Shown here: in pieces, positions 57,601 through 64,000 of the stretch | How positions within the stretch are numbered: position 1 is the stretch's first letter | How the letters are laid out: every line of letters begins with the position of its first letter | Origin: Ipomoea triloba | Taxonomy: Eukaryota > Streptophyta > Magnoliopsida > Solanales > Convolvulaceae | Assembly (NCBI RefSeq): GCF_003576645.1 | Contig: NC_044929.1 | Location: 20,571,570-20,635,569, forward strand | Length of the DNA: 64,000 bases | Reading direction: 5' to 3' | Translations under genes and position numbers: made by a program | Notes under the pieces: generated by a model | What the model saw: the letters and a program-made list of their open reading frames with translations, nothing else | Told to the model about the DNA's origin: nothing | Databases searched by the model: none

Positions 57601-58265
57601 TACTTGGACGGATTACTCCCTCCTCCGCTCAACAAACTCCCTACAAATTCACTCCAAATTAAAATTATCCAGATTTTAAAAAATAGAGTAGCCTGTAAGA
57701 TTTTTTCCCCTTATATATTGTGGTCTGGTGTAAGTGGACTAGGGCTCATTAAATAATTAGTTGGACTGGACATTAGTCTTTTTATTTGCCTGTATTGATG
57801 TGATGCACAACTATATAGGGCTAGAAAAGTACACACTCTAAAATTCTGAGTTAAGTGTGGGACAAAACGGATGGCTGGGGATCAACCCAACCCGACTTAT
57901 ACTTCCACTAGTTTCTCGGAGATTTATTCTATAATATTAGACTATATTTTATATCTAACATAGCCAAGATAGCTAAAAGGGCATTGTTGTGTACCTATGA
58001 AACGATGAGTGATGGCGGAGGGAGTGGCAACCAGGCGTTCAATCTGAGCCATTTGACCGATTTTCTCCTGGAGAGTCATCCTGGACAGAAGGTCTTTCAC
58101 TCGCTCCTCCACCGGAGCGTTTGGGTCCTTGTAAACGCAGCCCACCGTCATTGTTCTTAGTCCCTTTGCTCCGATCCTGCTAGTCGCCGGAGTTACAGAG
58201 CTTTTTCTGCAAATTCTGGGAAATGGAGCTGTGATTACGGGGAGAAGAGTCGCAGATAGTTGCAT
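54613..58265 (-). CDS. GH3 beta-glucosidase, complete, nine exons
   Basis: Minus-strand exons: 58265-57995, 57640-57436, 56936-56846, 56557-56412, 56318-56075, 55993-55889, 55803-55621, 55503-55302, 55085-54613. All borders are GT/AG and phases agree, giving 639 residues ending in TAA. It matches plant glycoside hydrolase family 3 exo-beta-glucosidases: [19 protein letters not shown] and DAVHGNNN (about 135), [13 protein letters not shown] (about 191), KHFVGDGGT (about 246), the nucleophile Asp325 in LITDW and the acid/base Glu530 in GEPPYVET. These enzymes remove glucose from beta-glucans, usually in the cell wall. The N-terminus ([10 protein letters not shown]..., residues 1-40) is rich in Ser/Arg and lacks a clear signal peptide, so a plastid-type targeting segment or a start at the inner Met before [10 protein letters not shown] is possible. 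The neighbour at 62534-63978 is its tandem paralogue. Confidence 0.93.
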
Positions 58266-58786
58266 GGACAAGACGACTTTAGCTCATCTGATCTGGCCTT
58301 TATATAGGTGTTTGTGGGACCCGGCTCCGAATCAGAAAATTAGGCGCTGATGTGGACACTGGACGAATCTTTATCCTTTCCTTTTAATAATTGAATGGAT
58401 AAAGTTACCATGCCAAATTTTGTTAAGAGTAATTCTTCCTGTAACTCTATTTTATATTTTTTATGATTTAGTATGCTTTGATTGCTCAATTTAGTAGGGG
58501 TCATGATGTTTATCCATTCTTTTTTCTTCTTTTTTTTTAATTAAATTTGAACAGAGAGTAAAAATTAAGAGTAAAGTTTTGAGAGTACATCAAGTATTCT
58601 TTTTTAATTAAAATTTTTTATTAACGTGGCAAATAATTTTTTTTTATTAATTTGTCGATCTCACCTAATGTTACAAATAAAATATATCTTTGTATTGTCA
58701 TGTCAGTTGATGACAAATTTTTGGTCTTTATTGTAAAATAATAATAATAATCATATTCAGTTGTTAAATTAATTCACTATAATGTG

Positions 58787-58820
<34 letters not shown>

Positions 58821-60028
58821 ATTTCTCCATTGACAGATTGGATCGAATAAGATAATATTACATTAATATAAATTTTTAGTCATTAATATAATTTTATTTG
58901 TGTTAGCAAAAGGACTAAAATCACAATGATTTGAAATAATTAATGATAATATTTACTTACTCATAATAGTTAGAGATAAAAACGACTAATATAAGCATTA
59001 ACAGAAATGACCAAAATTACATTTCTTCCAATATATTAAAATGAAAAATGGTAAGAAAATCCTAATCAAGTTGGTTGAGGTTAGTTTGGTAACCACCCAA
59101 TTCTAATTTTGACTCTTAGTGGAAATTATGACATATTGTCATTCTTAGTTGAGACTTTGAGCTAGTTGATCAGCTATAGACAGCTTAGACTAGTTTGCTA
59201 AGAATCTCTCAGATGCAAACATACGGTGAGATCTAAATCGTTAATCAAATTTAAATGAACCAATCAAATCAATGAAAATTAAAATAGAAAACGCGCGTCG
59301 TAAACAAAAAATGTAAAAATGACACACATTCTCGAGTGCGGCGGGAGCCCTTCCCGAGGGCTGTCACACAACGAATCTCAACTAAATTCCATGCATTCCT
59401 CTGCAAGACTGCAATACATAAAAGCTGTAAATCACCCCCCCCCCCCCCCAAAGTTTAAATCACCAATTGGTCTAAGATGAAAAATAAATAATTCAAATTA
59501 TTCAAATGACATATATAGCAATGGATCGGAAGTCTATATTGCATGCATGGTTGTTTCTGAAATGTTATAATACTTCATTTTCTTTATATTTTAAATCCCT
59601 GCTATGTATTATATCAGTTCACAAAACATAATTAGTTTTTGTCTAGAGAATAAGATTTGACCTAATAACATAAAGAACATGCATCCAACTACGAAGTATG
59701 GCATGAATCGCTATTAAATAATATTCTTAGTATTAGAGACTGTTCATAAATAAAATCAAGTTTTAAAGGTAAAAATATAACTATTTTTCTTGTTTTGTCT
59801 ATTTATTAATTAGGGAGGCCATTTCTTTATCCAGTTGTCGGGAGTAATTTAAAAGTCCTCTCATTTTTATTGTTGAAGCTTTGTCTCGGAATATTTTTAC
59901 TTAATTTATTCGATCTATTTGGTTTTTAAAAAGGGTGAGAATTGAAATATGAGAAATATTGAGAAACTTATTAAATCTGTTTACTTATCAAATGGGAGAA
60001 AATTGGCTCTCATAATAATATATTAATA
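58266..60028. other. Intergenic upstream of GH3 gene A
   Basis: No gene. An AT run at 58787-58817, a C14 homopolymer at about 59435-59448 and a diverged dispersed repeat at 59065-59220 are the only features. Confidence 0.6.
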
Positions 60029-60276
60029 CTCATTTTGTCCTATTTTATTTGTTTAGTTCAGTTAACGAGGGTTGACTGAAGTTATTTTTAATTCAATTTT
60101 TATAATATTAAGTTTAGTATTAGTATATAAAATTTATATATTTAGAAACTACATTATAAGTGCTATTAAACATTAAAAAAAAATTAAAAATTACTAAAGA
60201 AAATAAGCAATGAGAAAAGAGTTAATTTGATCCATGATAGTAAACATACATGAGAAACAAATTGAGACTGGATGAG
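60029..60276. mobile_element. Stowaway MITE, copy B
   Basis: 248 bp, flanked by TA (60027-60028, 60277-60278). Its interior is closely related to 12003-12260 (shared 'ttaagtttagtattagtat' stretch). Ends are more decayed: CTCATTTTGTCC and GAGACTGGATGAG. Confidence 0.8.
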
Positions 60277-60798
60277 TAGTTGGTTACTAAGTTATAAAGT
60301 ATAAAATAAAATTTTAAGATATTAATAGGTAATATATCTCGCTTTACTTGGATTACATTTGGTAACCGACTATGAGAATTATACTGATCAAACCCGAGTA
60401 GAATTAATACGATTTGACCGATTTTCGACCGAAAAAGTTTACAATTCCAGTCGAGAAGTGAGAAATAGACATCTGTAAGTTGTACATACAGTGACCATAA
60501 TCCGAATAGAAAGCACTGTCACATCGCATGCATGTGGGTTGTCAGCTCAGTATAGATGCCTCGTTGTAGAAGAATAATCGTGGAATCCACTTTTGACACA
60601 TGGCAAGCTTGTAGAGAGTCCGACATGTGCACCTCATCTTTGTCTATATAAGACGTATTAAATGCATCTTAAAAGAAACTTTTTGGAGATCTTGACTCTA
60701 AAATATGAAGTCCGAACGGTTCGATCCAACACAATCATTTGACCATAAAACTGTACATAGTGTCTGAATAAACCAATACACGTATATTAGTCGTATAA

Positions 60799-61105
60799 GA
60801 GCAACCACATCAATGCATTTTTTGTGATTATTGGAATAGTGCATGCTGATATGGAGGATAGAGAAGGCAAGAGAGAGAAAAATGTGTATGCCCTGCAAGG
60901 ATAGGTTGTTTATGAAGCCCAACAGGAGAGAGGAAAAAAGAAAACAGAAAAGCTACACAAACGCCCAGCCGGGCGAGTTATGTAGCTTTTTTTTTAAGTG
61001 TCATATCATGTTTTTTTCTCTTTTTTTTTTCTTTTTCTCTTTCCCTCTTATCTCTCATAGTTGGCACATAAAAAATCACAACAAATCTAATTGATGTGAT
61101 TGCTC
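60799..61105. mobile_element. Harbinger/Tourist-like MITE
   Basis: 307 bp with inverted ends GAGCAACCACATCAATG and TTGATGTGATTGCTC. It is flanked by TAA at 60796-60798 and 61106-61108, the 3-bp duplication usual for PIF/Harbinger elements. Confidence 0.75.
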
Positions 61106-61109
61106 TAAG

Positions 61110-62130
61110 ATATAATTACAATTCTAGAAATATTTTTAATGCTTTTTAGAAGTTATGAACTAGCAATTATTGGGCAAGTGTGCAACTTGTCCTACTTGGA
61201 GAGTTTTGAAATGTTAAAAATATTTCATTTTATCCCTTCAAAAAAAAATCTTCCATTTTACAAATTCCAAGAAATGCTAATTAGAGCAAATTGGGCATGT
61301 GCAAATTCGCCTAGGGATCGCAGAAATATAATAGCAATTCAGTTGGGTGTGCCTAGCGGGCGTGTTAGGTTGGACGGTTAGTGCTCAAAATTACACTTGT
61401 TATGTTAGATACCCCGGGTCCACCTTAAAGGTGAAACAGATCTATGTTCACGATTTTTGAATTCTATATTTACAATTACAAAAATTTGTTTATAATTTCA
61501 TAATTTTATATTCACAATTTTTAATTCTATATTCAATAGTATAACACAATTTTTGAATCTATATAACAAAATTGTGAATATAGAGCTTAAAAATTGTGAA
61601 TATTGAACAATGTAATTTTGTATATTGAGATCTAAAATTGTGAACATAGAGTTTTAAAATTGTTAACATGGATCTGGGTCCACCTTGCAAAGTGGGCCCG
61701 AGTCCATAGCATAATTTGCCCAAAATCTTAGACCAATAATATTACACTTAAGATGCATTCGTTATTAGATTATGATATGATATTCAAGTCAAAATCATAA
61801 TTTTATCATAAAAATTAACTCAGAAGTAAATGTTTGGCTTCAACTTAAGTATCATTTCATAATATCATCCTCCTCCCTTTGAAAAGTCGACATCTGCGAC
61901 GGTCCACTCTAGACACATTTTCTCCTTTAATAGATTTACTCCAAACCTCATCAAGCACTAAGTTACTCTTTGGACGAATAAACAACTTTATTCTAGATAG
62001 CTTTAACTCCAAATGGCCTCCCCAGTTTTCCATCTGGTACTCAAATTAATTTTAATTTTTTAACTATCTTAAAATATTCTTCCATCTCAAATTAATCTCA
62101 TTAGGTGGCATTAAAAGTATTTATTTCATT
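61110..62130. other. Intergenic with a fold-back element
   Basis: No gene. 61389-61722 holds the third fold-back AT-rich element. 61723-62130 is featureless apart from AT-rich sequence. Confidence 0.6.
61389..61722. mobile_element. Fold-back AT-rich element, copy 3
   Basis: It starts 'ttatgttagataccccgggtcc' and ends 'gggcccgagtccatagcataa', with 'aattgtgaatatagag / ctatattcacaattt' motifs inside. Related to 10238-10492 and 27797-28330. Confidence 0.65.
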
Positions 62131-62228
62131 TTTTTTGAATAATCAATTTTGCCTCCACTGAGGCTCGAACCCACCACCTCCCGTATAAAGGAAAGGGTTT
62201 GATACCATTAGACCACAAGGTCCTTGGC
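62131..62228 (-). mobile_element. Short tRNA-derived SINE
   Basis: The minus strand reads 'cttgtggtctaatggtatc' (A box) and 'gtgggttcgagcctcagtgg' (B box), then a poly(A) seen as T at 62131-62136. AAGTATTTATTTCATT at 62115-62130 and 62229-62244 is a perfect 16-bp duplication. Only 98 bp long. Confidence 0.88.
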
Positions 62229-62533
62229 AAGTATTTATTTCATTGATTGCATACGAATTTGCCAATCCTAATTAAATTTTTTAAATAATTAAATATAAAA
62301 AAGATCCAACAAAATAGTACTATGAGAGGAGAATGTAAACATCACTTTTTCCAAAATGTTCACCACAGATAACTTTTTATTAAAGTAGAAAATATTCGAC
62401 ATATTTGGCTCAAGTTAAGGGGGAAATAAAAGAATGATACACAGATGGAAAAGAGTTTGCAACTCCATAAGATATAATTGCATTAACTTAAAACACAGCA
62501 TTTGCTGAAAAAGCTTGAGGCCATGGATGCCTT

Positions 62534-63978
62534 CTATAGCACCTTGTTTTTGCTTGTTAACCCAAACCCAACTGGGAACAAAGGGTCATATCCATTTTCC
62601 CCAGGATTCATAGGCACTTGATCAATGCTTCTAAACCAGCTCATCGGGAGGCGCCCATGGAACTCGTGATCCCCAAAGATGGCTTCCGTGACCCCTGCGC
62701 CTTCAGTCCCGGGCAGCCAAGCAGCCACAAAGCCATCTACTTTCTCCAGAAGTGAAGGCTCCAAGTACATTGGCCTTCCAGAGATGAGGATTGCCAGTGT
62801 CGGAACTCTGTCTGCAACAAAGCTTATCAGCTTAGAACCGTTGAAAGGAATGATGAGGTCCTTGCTGTCGCCACCAGATTCGCAATAAGGAGCTTCACCC
62901 ACGACTACAATGGAGAACGAGAACTGTTGATTTGAAAAAGTGTCCAGGGATGGATTTTGCTCGTATACCACTTCGGTTTCCCCTCCCACTGAAGCTCTGA
63001 TAGCATCCAGGATTGTTGTGCCTAAAATAATTGATATCGGGAATTCAATCTTCATGCATAGCGGAGAAACAAGAGTAAAATATACAATCTTTTTTTCTTT
63101 TTTTAGAACATACAATCTACGCGTACTAACTTTCATGCGAGGGTTGTTTAATATCAGCAAAAACCAAAGCTTAATGTTAGGAAAGAACAGAATCAGATGC
63201 TTGTAAATAGTGCATGTATAAATAATAACTACAAAACCTATGCTTCGATGGAGCCTGCCCCTCAGAAAAATTGTTTCATATGCATGTTTCCTTAAACTTT
63301 GAAGGGCAACACGACACAAAAAATAAGTGCTCGGGGTATAGTGTCACATTATAACTTACCAATAGTAATTCTGCCACTTTGTCCGTCCCAAGTTTTAGTC
63401 CACCCTCCACACTGAAATCCAAGATCATCTGCATGCTGTCCCGCAACAAGGATTCTCTTAGCGTTCTTATCTAGGGGAAGGAATGGTTTTGTTGTGTCCT
63501 TCCCATTCTTCAGGAGAACCAGAGACTTGCGAACTGCTTCACGTGCCAGATCCCGGTGTAGCTGAAACAATTGTTCACACGTTTAAAATCCCACATTTCA
63601 CACCCGCAAAGTTTTCATTTTATGCCTCCTGTTTTCTAATAAATTATGATAATATAAGAGGACATGTAAAACAAGGTGCCACAAAATTCATGCAGCCTTC
63701 TCTCTCTCTAGTTCGATCTAGTTGAAAAGTAGCCACCCGTTTGAAAGTTAACCGCATAACAGCAAAATATTAAGGAGAGGGATGTATTAGCTTACTTTAC
63801 AACCAACTTTATCCAACAACGACCTATCGCTCAGTGGGTACTCAAAAAGTCCAGCTATAAACTTCACTCTCAGGATCCGTTCAACAGCATCATCAATTCT
63901 GGTCATTGGTATTTCCCCAGATTCAACCAGACATTTTAGGTCATCAAGATATAATTGATAACGTAAGGGCACCATCAC
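62534..63978 (-). CDS. GH3 beta-glucosidase, tandem paralogue, 3' part
   Basis: Three minus-strand exons are visible: 63978-63796, 63561-63360 and 63021-62534, corresponding to exons 7-9 of the gene at 54613. The first two have exactly the same lengths (183 and 202 bp), and the last starts in the same phase. The protein piece contains [56 protein letters not shown] and the acid/base region [11 protein letters not shown], and ends at TAG after [17 protein letters not shown]. The rest, including the nucleophile Asp, lies beyond the window. Function is as for the complete copy: exo-acting beta-glucosidase, by family. Confidence 0.9.
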
Positions 63979-64000
63979 CTGTAAATTCATTAATTGATGT

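Noticed and set aside
1..64000. CRISPR arrays, bacterial operons or phage features
   Set aside because: The sequence is plant nuclear DNA with spliced genes; repeats are transposons and microsatellites.

Overview
This is nuclear DNA from a flowering plant, most likely a eudicot. It is AT-rich and gene-poor, genes have introns with GT/AG borders, and most of the sequence is transposable-element debris (copia, LINE, SINE, CACTA, hAT, Mutator-like, Stowaway and Harbinger-like elements) with long TA microsatellites. The MYB gene resembles the DIVARICATA group and the other genes are common to all eudicots; an asterid such as Convolvulaceae is possible, but nothing here proves the family.

Layout: 1.5-3.0 kb is a four-exon gene on the minus strand for a small conserved plant protein (MEE59-like). 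3.26-4.27 kb is a non-autonomous hAT-type element with a perfect 8-bp target duplication and an internal foreign insert. 4.4-8.9 kb is a copia retrotransposon with nearly identical 104-bp LTRs but a gag-pol broken by stops and frameshifts. 10.7-11.9 kb holds two tandem pieces of a nodulin-like/NFD4-type MFS transporter pseudogene. 12.6-16.5 kb is a CACTA element with arrays of CGACGTCGG motifs near its ends, itself carrying a MITE that in turn carries a LINE 3' end. 16.5-18.7 kb is an element with 45-bp inverted ends sitting in TA repeats. 20.7-22.1 kb is a 5'-truncated LINE with poly(A) and target duplication.

22-30 kb is a repeat-rich interval built on a recurring block of about 240 bp. Within it is a two-exon gene for a secreted cysteine-rich peptide with three tandem six-cysteine (CSalphabeta, defensin-like) units and a damaged fourth unit. 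It has no strong standard name and is the most original item in the window. 30.6-34.1 kb looks like a decayed LTR-element remnant. 34-41 kb is intergenic with SINEs.

The right half carries the ordinary genes: a DUF641/GRAVITROPIC IN THE LIGHT 1-like gene (41.6-44.1 kb, plus strand) whose intron has a Mutator-like MITE inserted inside another MITE; a DIVARICATA-like MYB transcription factor (46.7-48.3 kb, plus); and two tandem glycoside hydrolase family 3 beta-glucosidase genes on the minus strand, one complete in nine exons (54.6-58.3 kb) and one cut by the window end (62.5-64.0 kb, last three exons). The genes are unrelated in function and do not form a pathway; only the GH3 pair is a tandem paralogue cluster. 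A second hAT copy lies at 50.5-51.1 kb in opposite orientation.
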